A stretch of DNA of 64,000 nt from Cladocopium goreaui (GCA_947184155.2 CAMXCT020001484.1:1-64000); one strand, 5' to 3'; counted from the first letter of the stretch, positions 1 to 12,659 are shown. Notes: a model not told the origin generated them from the sequence alone. Program-made: numbers and translations.

Positions 1-1518
1 TGCTCATATGAACATGTTTGGCATGCATCCGTAAAACAAATTCAACTGTCCACGGAATTTCCTCAGGACGTGGCACCCAAACTCGCTTGCTCTCAGGAGA
101 AAACATGTACACCCCTTCGTTGCCAACACGGCGCTGTAGTAGGCAGCAAAATTCAGAGATGACCCCTGATCAAACGCAGGAAATGTTGCAGTGTCACTTC
201 TGGGGTCCCTTTGAGAACCCCTTGGTCTTGCCTTTGCTTTTGCCTTTGCTGGTGTTTCCAGTCTTTCCTCCTTTGCCTTTTCCTTTCCGACCGAAGTGAA
301 AAACTGACTCTTGCTTGGACTTTCCACCCTTAGCAGTCCCATGCTGTTGAGCTGAAGGGTTGTTCCAGGATGAATCTCGCCAAGAATTCAAACGCCAGTT
401 GTCACTTTCGATGTTGATCGACTTGCCTTTGCCTTTGCTCTTCTGGTTTCCTTTCGCAGATGAAACACCCTTGCCCATCCCTTTGTTTTGTACTGGCCCT
501 GGTCGTGCAAATTTACCAGTGCCTTTTGCAGTCAAAGGTTCAGAAACAAAGGGCGCAAAATCATCCTTGTTCATCGAAGTGTTAGAAGTGGTGGAAACAA
601 ATGCCGCTGCTGCATTCACAGAAGAAGGAAGAGGCTTCCGCTGTTTTGTTTTCGGCTGTTGTTGTGCCAAAACAATCCTTTTGTCGATCGCTTCATTGAG
701 AAAGTCCACCGGAGCCTTTTGAGACAGAGCGGTCAATAGTCAATAGCCTATCTTTCTGGAGTTGTGATTTTGCCTCAAGTTCTTTCTTTGTCTTCAAGAA
801 GGAAGCAGCCCGGTCTACTGTGCGAGTGTATATCACAGTGGCTTTTGCAGATAAATGTTCAACACTCATGCCCTTCATGCTCACGTCTTCTTCCAAATCC
901 AGGACGAGGTCTTTCCAAAGGGTATTTTGAGTAGCGCGTGTTTCCAAACATTTCTGCACAAAAACACTTTTTTTAGTGGCTAGTCGCAGATCTTCTCTCT
1001 GCTTTTGTGCCACAAGTTGGTCATACTGCTCTGTGCAATCTTTCCCGGGATTCTCGCAGTGAGATGCCCTCAGGAAATACCACGCTAAATGTTCTCAAGG
1101 TTTCACAAGGTGAAATGGAATCCCACAACGTAGTCTCGAAGGGCACACTGCACGGCTTGCAAGTGTTGGGAATTCTCCCCTGCAGAAGCTTCTCAATATC
1201 CTCATTGTTTTTAACAATTCGAGCATTGGTTTTCTGCAACTGTTCGATTTTGCTAGCCAAATCCAGAGAGTGTTTTTTAATAGTTTTCAAAGCATCCGCG
1301 GAAATAGAATTTTTCAGTTCAGCATCCACCAAACTTTTGATTTCCTGAATTTTCCGCTCCACTTCCTGTCTCTGTGATACACTTGGGCCCGCTTGGTCTT
1401 GAACAGAAGCAATTCCAGGCTCACGGGAACGTGAGCGGCGACGCTCTTCATGCGGAGGTGTTTCCAAAGGTTGTTGGGGATGCAGTAATCTGCGTTGGGT
1501 TGATTCTGTGCCGGCCAT
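1..1518 (-). pseudogene. Frame-broken gene for Lys/Gly-rich basic protein, 3' end off window
   Basis: I do not recognise the family. Reading leftward from an ATG at 1518, a charged N-terminal region (Arg/Ser-rich, then a probable coiled coil around residues 50-110) is open to 1021. Protein-like sequence then continues in a second frame (open across about 1060-693) and a third (736-194), which ends in a run of KGKGKGGK-type repeats typical of nucleic-acid-binding tails. Near 150-1 a further frame reads as protein-like and runs off the window. The break near 739 is explained by a 7-bp tandem duplication (GTCAATA at 732-738 and 739-745); dropping one copy joins the second and third frames. The break near 1010-1060 has no evident cause. 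It could be a decayed retroelement ORF or a gene with small introns; decay is favoured. Confidence 0.45.
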
Positions 1519-1710
1519 GGCGTTGAAACATGGTTATATAAGTTGCTCAAAATTCAAAGACGGCAACTAAACCAGGCTCAAAACACAGAGGACATCGTTT
1601 TCCTGTGCCCTAGAACTTGCGACTCTAGGTGTAGCCTCGCTTTGCAAGCGCCTTGCACAGAAAAAACTGCGGCAAATCTTTCGTGAGTTTTGTTCGTCAC
1701 GTTAAGATTG

Positions 1711-1717
1711 CAACAGC

Positions 1718-1758
<41 letters not shown>

Positions 1759-1760
1759 CC
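1711..1760 (+). repeat. (CAA)n microsatellite
   Basis: About 16 CAA units in a row, interrupted once by CAG near the left end. It lies about 190 bp upstream of the minus-strand gene start at 1518. Confidence 0.9.
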
Positions 1761-3297
1761 GATTGCGTAAACATGAAAATGGGGTATTTACCCTGTAAGC
1801 ATACAAAAAGTTATGGAAATCTAATACTGGTGGATCTTCCATAGCTATGTTAGTTTACGGTCGATAAATGGGGTGGGAGTTGGATGGGGTGGGAAATTCT
1901 CGAAATTACTTCAAATCTGGAGATGTTCATCTTAATGATTCACTAACTTATATAAAATCCGGGGATGTGAAGGGTGATTTGTTTTGACGCATTTGAGTTG
2001 TCGTGTGCTGGGTTGTTCTGGAGGGAATGGTCTCATGTCTGGGCGAAGATTCTGTCCTGGAAGAATTGGATAGTTGGGGAGGTCAGTTTGAGCATTTTGA
2101 GACATCCCCATATGTGCCATCAAAAAATGGGATGAATGTGGTCTGGTCATCAATCCCATGGGAATCCTGAAATCATGGGTCTATTCCTCTTAAAGGATTG
2201 ATGTCCATCCCCTATGAGCAATTCACCAAGATTTTCCCTCCCTGCTCCCTTGGATTTTATACATATGTCATATGTCGATATTGCGATGATATACCCACGA
2301 CAAGAATAGTTCCTCTCCACTCATGCTTCAATCATGATGTCCATAGCAAAACATTTCATGGTTCTGATTGGATTGGCATTACTTTTTTTGGTAGAAACAA
2401 TGTGTCAAACACTAGCCGTTCAAAAGGAACATGTGTAAAGCATGTCCAACAGCCTGCTCCACTTGTGATGATTGCAACCCCATCGAGCAATGTTGGGAAT
2501 GGGTGACTCAACCGAGAAAATGATGGAAGCGTCTTGAAATCTCCATGATTACTTGTGACATATCATAACATATCCCAAGTAAGTTTGCTGGAGAATATCC
2601 GATGGTCGAACCCACCACCAGGTTTTCTAGATCTGAACAGGGGATGTGACAGATTTTGTCCGAAGTAGCTCCAATGAACTAATGATTGACAATCTAGGCA
2701 TGGAAAGTTGAACGCCTATAGGATGAATATAATGGAGTAGAACTTGTGATTTATCAAATCTGTAGAAAGTGGTTGAAGGATCAGACTTGTTGTCACATCA
2801 AGATAGCCATCAGATTGATGCAGTGATGTTCCCATCCCAGCAAAATCAACTGCTTGGTGGTTTCACATATTTTGCATTTTAACCATGTTTAACCCCAATG
2901 TGTAACATGATCAATCCCAACTGCCTTTCGCCCAGCTGCAAAGGCAATTTGGATTCCAAGCGCGACTGGGGACATGCCAAGGACTACGTGCGAATGATGT
3001 GGATGATGTTGCAATGTAACTTGGCAAGGCTTGTGAACAACACAAGGATTCGAAAGGCCATCCTGAGTCCTGTTGAAGTACAGAAGTGGCTTTGAACGCC
3101 CCAAAATCATCCAAAATCCACTGGTTGGTCATCATATTTCCCATTAAAGGGCCATTCTATGGGTTTTTCCCGGTATACCCCATGTTCAGACCCACCAAAA
3201 TGAAGATGATGAAAGGTGAGCTCTGATCCGCATCAGGTGCCGTTTTCCCAAGAACCAAGAGATGGTGGCCATGTTATAAGTTGGTTTATAACCCCCA

Positions 3298-3405
3298 TTT
3301 ACTATGTGTATATTTACTATGTATATATATATATATATTTATGCGCATATATATATATAATATACATATATATATACACATATATGTACACCATAAATCC
3401 TACTT
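3298..3405. repeat. TA-rich microsatellite
   Basis: Alternating TATATA and CATATA tracts, imperfect, with no coding signal on either strand. Confidence 0.8.
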
Positions 3406-3699
3406 ATATTAGCTATTGATCCAACTTAGCGGTCTACGGGGCATCATTTTGTGATCTTGACTTGCCATCCTTCGGAAGATCTTGCTTCCCCTTGAAAAAA
3501 CTGATCCTCATAGAAAAAAACAGTCTGGGAACTCGCTGGTTCTCTTTATCATTCCAAAAAAACATAGACACTTAAAAAAAGGAAATCATGGCGAGTTTTA
3601 CCTTGTCTTAAAGAGCGAAAAAATGAGTTCAGGTGAGAAGCCGGATGACTTCGTGGTGGCTACCAACAAGCAATACAGTGGCCTGCAGGTGATCAGCTG

Positions 3700-3862
3700 A
3701 TGGTGTATACATATTCATATACATATCTACACAATTATACATGGTTATACAGAGTTACACATTAATAATTATACATAATTTGAGTATACATATTCATATT
3801 TATACATAATTATAATTTAAATATACATATATATATACACACTATATTTTTTATCCACATGT
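3700..3862. repeat. Degenerate TATACA/ATAATTATACAT repeat
   Basis: AT-rich imperfect repetition of ATACATAT and ATAATTATACAT words over about 160 bp. Confidence 0.65.
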
Positions 3863-4141
3863 GTACATATTTATGTGCATACCCATACTGGATGACTATA
3901 CTACCCCCAACAGCTTTAGTGGACCATCCATGTTTTGGAGTAACCATCAGGAGATCACAAGCAGTTGGGGGTCAAAACATGTCAAAACCCTGGGCCTTTG
4001 CCTTCTGTATCACATCAAAATAGATGGGTTTTATGGACATTCAGCCCCCTACAAATGGCACTCATGTGTCGGTATTGATCCATAGCCATTTGCAAGAAAC
4101 ATGTGAAAGTTGTCATTGTTGATGACTACCATTGAATACTG

Positions 4142-4146
4142 AATAC
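4142..4146 (+). repeat. Target-site duplication AATAC, left copy
   Basis: AATAC directly precedes the 5' LTR and is repeated at 38412-38416 directly after the 3' LTR. Five base pairs is the usual duplication length for copia elements. Confidence 0.9.
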
Positions 4147-4395
4147 TGTGAATCAGATGTAGGCGACAGGCATACAGGTTCAACACCCACGCGCAATGCA
4201 TTAATTCATGCCAGCGATCATAAACTGCTACGCTGGCTCAAGCCGGCCCTTATAAGCTGGCTTAAGGGACGACCGCTCCATCGCTGCATGGAAAAGAAGC
4301 GTTGCTTGCCGCGGCTTCATTAAGGACTTTGGGAACGCATAGAGCCCCGACAAGACCAATTACAAGTTGAAGGGTGGTACGGTAAACCATTCACA
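4147..4395 (+). repeat. 5' LTR of giant element (249 bp)
   Basis: Begins TGTGAATCAG and ends CCATTCACA. It matches 38165-38411 almost base for base; the differences are two transitions near 4186-4193, a CTTATAAGC versus CTGAAGC change near 4250, and one substitution near 4373. TG...CA termini are standard. The TTATAAG word near 4250 could be TATA-like, but it is missing from the 3' LTR. Confidence 0.93.
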
Positions 4396-4414
4396 GGTTA
4401 TCAGCCGTACGCTC
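4396..4414 (+). promoter_or_regulatory. Primer-binding site, internal tRNA-fragment type
   Basis: GGTTATCAGCCGTACGCTC starts at the base after the LTR. It lacks the TGG start expected for the 3' CCA end of a tRNA. Its complement, GAGCGUACGGCUGAUAACC, reads as tRNA positions 22-40: the end of the D stem, an anticodon stem, and the seven-base loop CUGAUAA. That implies priming by a tRNA cut in the anticodon stem, as known for Drosophila copia with initiator tRNA-Met. The anticodon GAU or IAU points to tRNA-Ile. The same 19 bases occur at 50023-50041 in a related element. Confidence 0.7.
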
Positions 4415-4429
4415 ACTCTGGGCATACGG
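4405..4429 (+). other. Hairpin overlapping the primer-binding site
   Basis: CCGTACGC (4405-4412) can pair with GCATACGG (4422-4429) with one mismatch. The related element has the same stem with perfect pairing (GCGTACGG). The stem covers the 3' half of the primer-binding site, so it may control primer annealing or simply reflect the extended tRNA anticodon stem. Confidence 0.5.
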
Positions 4430-4529
4430 TGGTCCCAAGCGGTACTTCATTCTCTTCGGCATCCCGGTCCTCCTGCCCTTCTACTAGTCATAGACCTGCA
4501 CTAAACGGAGGTGGACTGATAGCAAAGAG

Positions 4530-7324
4530 ATGTCGCAGAAGAACCAGTCGAGCAGCAACGACACGAGCTTCACCTTTGCGGCGAACGCAGCTCCTGCTCA
4601 GGCGATCAGTGACACGCCTGGATCTGCAGAGAGCGGAGGCGGCGGTACGGTCTCGTACCGAGGACCTGGAAGTGGAGCGTCTTCACATAGCTTCACGGTG
4701 GTCAATCAAGCTGGTTCCCTCCGGGGAAGTGCCAACAGATCGACGTCGGCAAGATCCCCTCGCACTACGAGAACCCGCACTATGGAAAGTGGCGACGCTG
4801 GTGGCCGGAGCCCGTCGGGCACGGCCACGCGGGAGGATGAGGTGGGCAGACCTGCTACCTCATCCAAACGCAAATCGTCGACTAGTGCTGCAAGGAACGA
4901 GAGCGAGGCACGATTGCGACGTCAGCTTCAACACAACATCGAAAAGCTGGAAAGAAGTGAACAAGCTAGGACTGAATTGGAAAATAGATTGGCTTTGTAT
5001 CAAGATGTTCTTGCACATCGTGATCAAATGGTCAACAATGTAGAGGTCTATTCACATCAACATCATGAAGAATATCAGGAACATGTCAACTCAGAGATGG
5101 AGTTTATGAGAAGATCCCTCATTAATGCATACAACTTACTGGACGAACAATCCAATGCTCTGGCTGTGGCACACCTCATGGACGAAGGTTCAACCCAGAG
5201 GATCTACGAGCTTGGGAAACGTGGTCAACTTGCTGAAGCAGGTGCGGCCCACATCGTTCAGGAAAGTATGGCTATGAGGGGAAGGTACCACTCTGAATTG
5301 GAGAATGCATCACAGCTTATCCGAGAACAACAAGAAATGTCTGAAGCCATGGCGAATCACTATCGCCAAGATGGGCTACGACTACGTGAAGCATGCGCAC
5401 AGTATGTCAATGAGAAGGAGATGGCAAACAAAGAGGAGATGGAACTCTTGAGACAGAGATTGACAGAGAGTTCACAGATGATGGTTGTCAGCAATGAGAT
5501 GGTCATGGAACATGGTCAACGAGCTGTTGCGCTACGAGATGAGCAATTGGCGGAGATGCAATCAGCTATCAATGAGTTGACGGCAAGTTTGAAAAGAAAG
5601 GATGACATCATTGCCGCCAAGGACAGTGCAACACGTGATCATTTTGCGAAAGTTCGTGATATGGCGAACATGGCTCAGAAGAAGGATGATGAGTACCTTT
5701 GGAAGCACAATGAACTACAAGTGGAGATCAGACACCTCATGAAGTTGAATGAGAATGAGATTGCTTCGAAGGAATGGCATGAGGAAAGATTCATAGAGGA
5801 GAAGAATGAGTACCGAAGATTCAGATACACTGAACTTCAAGCGTTCAAGGATAGGGAAGTCAGCGTTGAGGCTGTCAAGGATGAGCTCATGGGTGAGAAC
5901 ATGAAGTTGATAGAGTCCAACAATCAACTGAGGACCCGAATCACCGAACTTCTTGGATCTCGACTCGGTATTGGCGGTGACGAGACCAGTATCAAGGTGA
6001 TCGAGGAGTTGCATGATGAACTTCACAAAGCAAACCAAGAGATCAATCGACTCCAAGAAGGGATAGAGTGCAACCCTAACTTGACTGAGGCACTCGTCAA
6101 CGCAGAGGAAGCAGAAGCAGATAGATGGAAGAAACTATACAAGACAGCTTGTGCCGAACGTGATGCAACGATCAGGAAGAATGACTCCCTGAAGTTGTCA
6201 CTCCATGATGCAAAGTGGGCTATGAAGTCGATGCCGGCTTCATGGAATGCACCGGCTCCTGCAGCTGCTGTACCTGCATCACCATCAGCTTTACCTCCTA
6301 CAAGTTTGGCTCCGAGAGCAACGACATCCACAGCCAAGACGCCCTCTTTTGCGGTATCGATTGCAACACCGAGAGGAACTCCCAAAGCTTCATCATCCAC
6401 AAAGAATCATGGACTTGCATTACCAAGTCCCCCTGGCGCAAATAACGCCACCGACAACAAGATCAACAATGAGATGGATGATCTTCGTGAGAAGCTTCGC
6501 CTATCTGAGGAGCGAGCACAACAGAACTATGATGAAATGAAAGAGTACCAGAGTTGGTTAGAACAGGTGGAGGAAGGACAAGAGACGTTAAAGGGAAGCA
6601 ATGCTCCTGAATATGATCCTGTTCCTGACAATCCTCCTGGGCTTTGGGATCGAAAAGACGGCAAAGATGCTAGTGTTGCCAACAGTGACCTTGGCCAAGA
6701 TGGTAAGGATTGGGTTACTCGAATCTCGAGGAAGGAGCACGAGAAGGTCATTGTCAAGCCATGGCCCAAATGTCAAGATCTTGATGTGTGGCGTTCAAAC
6801 GTCGTACAAGCTGTGTGCGTTGCATCGGGAGATCCTGACACTGACGCATGGAGAAGATGGTTGACTCCTGCTCAACTACCTAACCCTGACTATGCTGAAC
6901 TCGCTGACTCAGGTGAATTCCGTTTCCAGTCCATCGACTCCAAGCTGTCCATTGCCTTGCAGAACATGGTGGATGCTGCTGGTGAAACAGCATTCGAGGT
7001 CAAGGTTCGGATCAGACAGAGGAGTCAAGTACTTGGCAAAGAAGGGAATTTCCTGATGGGTAGAGAGATATTAGCAATGATACTTGATCATTTCAGAACG
7101 ACATCTAAAGATGAAGTGTTGTTGAATGCCAGCCACATCTACAAACTACAGTATCGTGGTGACAAAGAGATGGACAAGTTCCTCAACGCATGGATTGAAA
7201 TCATTGCAAATATGAAGGTTGAGGACATTCCATCTGACAATACACTACGTGATCATCTCCTGAGGAAGATTGATGGTTCTCAGGCACTGCATGTCGACCT
7301 CGCGATCTTCAAAGGTAGGGACAA
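4530..7324 (+). CDS. gag: ORF A part 1: Gag with long coiled coil and capsid-like region
   Basis: About 931 codons from an ATG at 4530, 134 bp after the LTR, to the point where a transposon interrupts it. The N-terminus is low-complexity Ser/Gly/Ala. Residues of roughly 115-520 are Glu/Lys/Gln-rich with heptad-like spacing, a long coiled coil. An Ala/Pro/Ser/Thr linker follows around 570-640. Residues about 720-930 look globular, with Trp and Leu spacing of retrotransposon capsid domains. The frame stays open past 7324 only by reading into the inserted element's TIR. A relative of the first 170 residues is encoded at 50252-50755. Role: virion-like particle assembly and RNA packaging. The start fits well because the homologous copy begins at the same MSQ. 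Confidence 0.8.
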
Positions 7325-7405
7325 CCCAGACCCTCAAAACATCCAATTTTTGGATCGCAACCGAGAACATCCAAAAATGGATCCCCGACATCCATTTTTT
7401 GGATG
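7325..7405 (+). repeat. Left terminal inverted repeat of 5.4-kb element
   Basis: CCCAGACCCTCAAAACATCC, then three ATCCA...TGGAT-type palindromes. It matches the reverse complement of 12660-12742 with small differences. Confidence 0.8.
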
Positions 7406-9897
7406 CACCCGTGTCTTCGCTAAGCACTGTAGAGCATGTGCTAACATCAAGTGCAGTGAGAAATGTCTGCGCAACAGCTGTTTTTTAACACAATGTCGCT
7501 GCTTTGGCCGCAGTTGCGCTGAGAAACAGCGAGTTGTGTTTGAATCCCAAAAAATTGTAACCCGCCATTGAACGCGGCTTTGTTGAATGATGGCATATGC
7601 GTAATGAAAAGAAATCATATCATACACTTCAATTTAAAATGGTATGTTAACAGTCTATATGTGTATATATACACATATTATATATTTAGTAGAATTCATA
7701 ATCTATATGATATTGTAAATGCTGGTGTACACATTCGTATGAAACAGGTCCCATACATGCGCAGCACACGGGCACGTCGGACCCCTTTTTGGGGGGGCAG
7801 CTCAGAAACACCCACCGTAAACGAACCCATCACATGCAACTGATCAAACCCCGCGATTTTGCCTAGAAGAAAACAGGTGGACCAAGCCTTACAAATCGTG
7901 TATAACGAACATCCTCCACTTTTGGCTGACGCGCTATTGAAGCAGAGGATGAATTCCAAACATTTCCATTTTTTTAATGGTTGCACAAACCGTTGTGGCT
8001 TAAATCAAACCGGTGCGTACTACAGAAACGACAATGTAGTTTTTTTGTTTTGAAGTAGTACCACTAGGCCACTAGGCTACGTATCCACAAGTCATTCACA
8101 TGTATGCATGGACAATTGCGGGCAAAAATCATTTGCCGTGAATCAGGGGAAAAAATGGGTAGCCCAGGTCTTGATATCGTGTATGTTTGAGGAATCGCTC
8201 AAGCGACCCCAGCCCACAATATACACACGCGCAAAAACAAATCAGAATCGGAAGGTCATTTTTGATTGCACGCCTAGCAGTGTGGTTTTCAAAGAGTTGT
8301 CCAGCTTGCGGCGCGCAATATCAATGCATGGCCATGCGTTTCATTTGTTGCTTGTGTTGTTTAACTGTTTAACTATTCGTTCAATGGTTTGACTACTTTT
8401 TGGTCTAGTTTTGCATTTTTTTCTAGCCATCGCAGGGGGAAATATGAACTAGAGGCATGCAAGCTGCAAGCAGCATCAAATGCCGGTCTAGACTGGAGGA
8501 GAACAAAGCAAGGAAGTCAAGGATGGTTGGACTACCCGCAATATTGATGATAGCTAATACATACAAGATGCAGGTCGGATGGGAAATTCCGTTAAATTAG
8601 TTTGGGGACGGGTTTGAAGGTGTCAAGTGTGTGGTTTACCTTGTGGCGTTGGTGAAACATGGTTGATGTTACCTCCCATATTTTTGGTTTGCGTCCTGGC
8701 AACGTTTCACCACAGCGCGGCCAATGTATGCGTCCGGTTGCGCAGATAGATGGGGCAGGGGGTGGTAAATTCCATTATTAAAACTGTTTGAATTAACATG
8801 TTGCAAGACAATCGACATTCCTGGTGTCTTAGGACCGCATTCATCATAGGTCAGCGCATGTCAGCGCTACAACAAGCGGAACGTCCAAGATACAACTTCC
8901 CCAGCAATGTCAACAGACCCTGCATCTTCAACATCCAAGTAAAACCTTGTTTTTTAATCCGGGAGAAAAAACACGTTCCACAATACTGAAATGGCCACTG
9001 TTGGCACTATATAATTACATTGACCTTCCTGTGTCCGAATACATCATAACATGATTGGGTTTTTGTCCCCAGGAACTCTGTATAACTATAACATCAAACC
9101 CAAGGCTCGTGTCAGAAGCTGTTGCATGGATTTTACAAAAAGTGCATACCGTTTTTTCAAAATACCCTTGAATTTTTGGTTTGCGGTTATCCCAGCGTTA
9201 AAGTAAACAGAAGCAACATTGAGTCAGTAACTGGTCTGCCGCGTCGCTTCACAACTGTTTGGCTATTAGGGCAGACCTTGCAATTTTTCAAACGTTATGC
9301 TGCAACAGTTTTGCAGGGCATCAACATTGGTTTCATTTTCAGACCCAAGATAAGCGCCAGCGGAGGGTTGGAAACCTGTGTGCCCGAGCTCGAGTGCAGT
9401 ACCTGCGCCCTGAGCGCGTTTGCTTCTCAGCGGTTTTGCTTAGGATTCCCCTCGCCCAAAAAAAGGTAGATAAGTTTGTATTTAAAAGTGCTTAAATTAA
9501 ATAAATGAAAGAAGATTCAGCCAGGGTGTTTGTAGCCAGGTTTGCCCAAATCATAGCTGGGGTATTGTTAGTGGCTGACCTAAGGGCGTCGTCAATTTAG
9601 CAGGGGTGGCGAAGGGTTTGTTGGGGAATTAAAAAAGGAATGCACGCGTTTGTCAAAGCCGGGGCTGGCTGAATGGGGGCGTCTTCCATGAAATGTGTCC
9701 AAAGTTCTGGGTCGGATCTCACAACTGTAAATTAAATATGTTTTGGAATAATCTGCATAGATAATGTTATAAGAAAAAATGCGTCGCTGGTTTTGGCCAA
9801 CTAATGTTGCTATGCGTCCAACGGTAGCCAAAAATGCGTTCGAAAAGATGCTTTTCGTTATTAAAAATGCATTTTTTGTGTTACCCAAAATTCACTC

Positions 9898-10187
9898 GGA
9901 TGCTCATCGGGGGCTCATCGCTCTGAATTTCAAGCTCATCGGGGGGCTCATCGTCAATTTCCTTTCTTATTCAAATTGCGGGCTGGCCCAAAAATGGAAT
10001 GCTCATCGGGGGCTCATCGCTGCAGGCTCATCGGGGGCTCATCGCGTCAAATTTCCAAGCTCATCGGGGGGCTCATCGCTAGTTTCCTTTCTTATTTAGA
10101 TTACGGACTGGTACCATAACATGGGGCTCATCGGGGGCTCATCGCTTTATGCTGCCATAGGCTCATCGGTGGCTCATCGCCCCATAT
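9898..10187 (+). repeat. Cluster of GCTCATCG dimers
   Basis: Seven copies of a two-part word, GCTCATCG, three or four G, then CTCATCG, at about 9901, 9932, 10001, 10026, 10058, 10123 and 10159. They are separated by unrelated or partly repeated spacers. One 80-bp stretch (spacer plus TTTCCTTTCTTATT) is itself repeated. Function unknown. Confidence 0.8.
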
Positions 10188-12313
10188 TCTACCAAACGTG
10201 CTTGATTTCACGGGGATTAGTCATGTTTGGTGGGGGATTGGTGTCTTGCAGTGCTCTTCCTTTTTCAACTGGCAGATTGCCTTGTCTGCAGTCGTGGAAT
10301 CCACAAAAGCGTGTGTTGAGATTTCTGAGTTGCATTTGTTTTGGACTCTTAAAGGCTACAGCATTCCCAATCTAGTTGAATTGTTTGAGGCAGCCATTCC
10401 ACATGCCTAGCGCCTGTTCTAGTTATTGCAAAGTTCGCTATGAATGAGCCCATACCTCCACAGATCACCAATGCTCCCTTTGTGAGATCATCCCCCATAT
10501 TTTTGAACGCAATTATTCATCCTTTGTGGTTGGCTTCTCTGCGCTGCCTAATTCATCGAGTCGAGAAATATCCAGGCAATGTGAGCAACATGCAGCGCAA
10601 ACAAACCTATACTTTACAATCAATCGCTGTTTCTTTTTTGCGTGAATGGCTCCCAAGTGGTCATTGTTTAAAAAATATTCACAACTACTAGATATCTTTT
10701 GGACGCGGTCTCCGAAATCCTTCTCAAGTCGCATGTAGATTTTAGAAAATAAATATGCCCGAAAGTTCAGAGAACCTCAAGGGTCGTACATGATCGCAAT
10801 TGGGCACTGAAACAAACAAATCTGACTTCAAAGGGGAATTGCGAGATGCAATCTTAGCGCATGGCCCATTTGGGACAAGATGGGACAAGGAAGATTTTGC
10901 AAAAAAACAGTTGTAGCCTGTTAAACAAAAACATACCAGGAAAAAACAGCAACGCTCCCATGGAACCCTCCCCTTTGGGTTTCAACACCTTGAGACTGGC
11001 AGCCAAACCCCCCCACTTTTGACCTGTAAGCCGGGTGTGAATGCCCGCATCTTTCAAGTCTAGGGTCAAACCTAGCTGGAATATTTATGTCCACAAATGC
11101 AAAATGAACCAAAACGGTCATGGGAATATGTGAGTTTTTCACTTTGAATATTTATTTTGAATTTAGTGTGTGACATTCGGGTCTTCGACTTCCCACCAAA
11201 CTTGCAAATATGAATTGATTTTAATTTAACCCAACTTTTTGCCTAGTCAATCGCAGCGACGCAAAGAAAAAAACACATGATAAAAAGATAAAAACCGTTG
11301 CTGACATGCGCAGAACCATGTTTTGCCGAGCACCTGTGCCTCATTGTCTTAAGATACGCGGGAGTATGCATGTTACAAACTGTATCCTACAGGTTTTAAT
11401 ATGTCTAAACCAAATCAACGTTGATGAAGTTTTTTTTGCAAAAATCAAACCGCTTTTGGGCAGCCAAAAGCAAACATTTTTTTGGGGTTGTTTTGGTGTG
11501 TTTTTTTTATGGCAGCATATGTCCTGAAAGTTTTGACTGGTCATGGGATGTCATGGGTCTGAAAATGAAGTCATTGGTGCTATAGGGTTCCCAGCATCCA
11601 ATCGTAGGCGGATACAATTACAATCTAGATAGTCTAGATGCATGCGTACGAAAAGGATAGACATGGAAGGCTAACATGCTGTTTAATGTTTGGTTCTAAG
11701 AAACATCCCAAGCGTGCGGAACTCAAGCTATGCAAACATACCGACAAACGCGTTTTGCCCCCAGAATGCGTGGCCCAGCCTCAGAGCTGGCAAACCCCGC
11801 AAAAACACGATGAACGCACGTAAGGCAGCATCGGTTTTAATCATTTTTTCCCGGGCGAACCCAACATGAACCAAAAAGTGTAAGAATACAAACTCAGCAT
11901 TTTCCACATAGCAATTGGGTGCAAGCCGCTTCCAAGTTGCGCGGTGGTGCAGGGTGTCAAGCAAAAACAACTATATATTATATGATATTATATGGTAGAT
12001 ACGTGACTTTGAAGCAATTAGAAAATGAATCGACGGCATATAATATATTCCTTGGTAAATGTTTCTTGCAACCTCTGGGGCCCATGGTCGGAGATTGTTT
12101 GCTTGTTGCCCTCGATATTCATCCCTGGACGTGTAATTTATATTTTTGAAAGATCCTGCGTCTAATCTGATGGGACGGATGATTCCTGGCTGGTCATTTT
12201 CAATTGATTTTAGAGATTTCATGTTTTTGCCAAACATGATGTCAAATTGAGATTTAAAGCGTCGCATCCCCGAGGGGAAGCCAAAAGAGTTTTCCCAATT
12301 TACCCCCGTGGTG

Positions 12314-12451
12314 TTAATTTCCCATTTGGATTGGTCCGCCAAAAAAAAAACACACAAGTCCCATGTTTTTTCGAAAAGTGCAGGGAAAACACTGTATTTT
12401 GGGGACTTGTGGTTTTTTTTTTGGGTGAACCAACCCAAGTGGGAATTTGCC
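12314..12451. repeat. Fold-back MITE-like repeat, copy 1
   Basis: Ends AATTTCCCATTTGGATTGG and, inverted, AATTCCCACTTGGGTTGG. The interior also folds (ACAAGTCCC ... GGGACTTGT), leaving a short loop around GCAGGGAAAACACTG. A second copy lies at 60574-60705, about 48 kb away in a different context. Confidence 0.75.
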
Positions 12452-12659
12452 ACCCCATGGCCCGGGAGGTTTAGCTAGCCAGAAGTCAGGTACGTGTGCC
12501 ATGACTTTTGACCCGCATAGAGCGGAAAGAGTATATACCAAAACAACATCCCACAAAGTAGACGTTCAAGAAGTCTTATCTGTCGGGTTGAAAACATGAA
12601 TTCAGGATCTAGCACAACCATTTGTGTCCCTTCCATGCGGTTTTTGAACTTGAAAATGA

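Larger units (their letters stand above)
1519..4141. other. Intergenic region without supported gene
   Basis: About 2.6 kb where only short, composition-driven ORFs occur on either strand. It holds a CAA trinucleotide run (1711-1760) and two TA-rich microsatellites listed separately. I see no promoter, RNA gene or conserved domain. The right boundary is the target-site duplication of the giant LTR element. Confidence 0.6.

Noticed and set aside
4429-5043. 204-aa ORF at the start of gag in another frame
   Set aside because: Overlaps the conserved gag start; its sequence is Arg/Ser-rich shadow and is not kept in the related copy at 50252.
9122-9469. 115-aa ORF in the 5.4-kb element as possible transposase
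   Set aside because: No motif, no upstream support, composition like the surrounding non-coding DNA.
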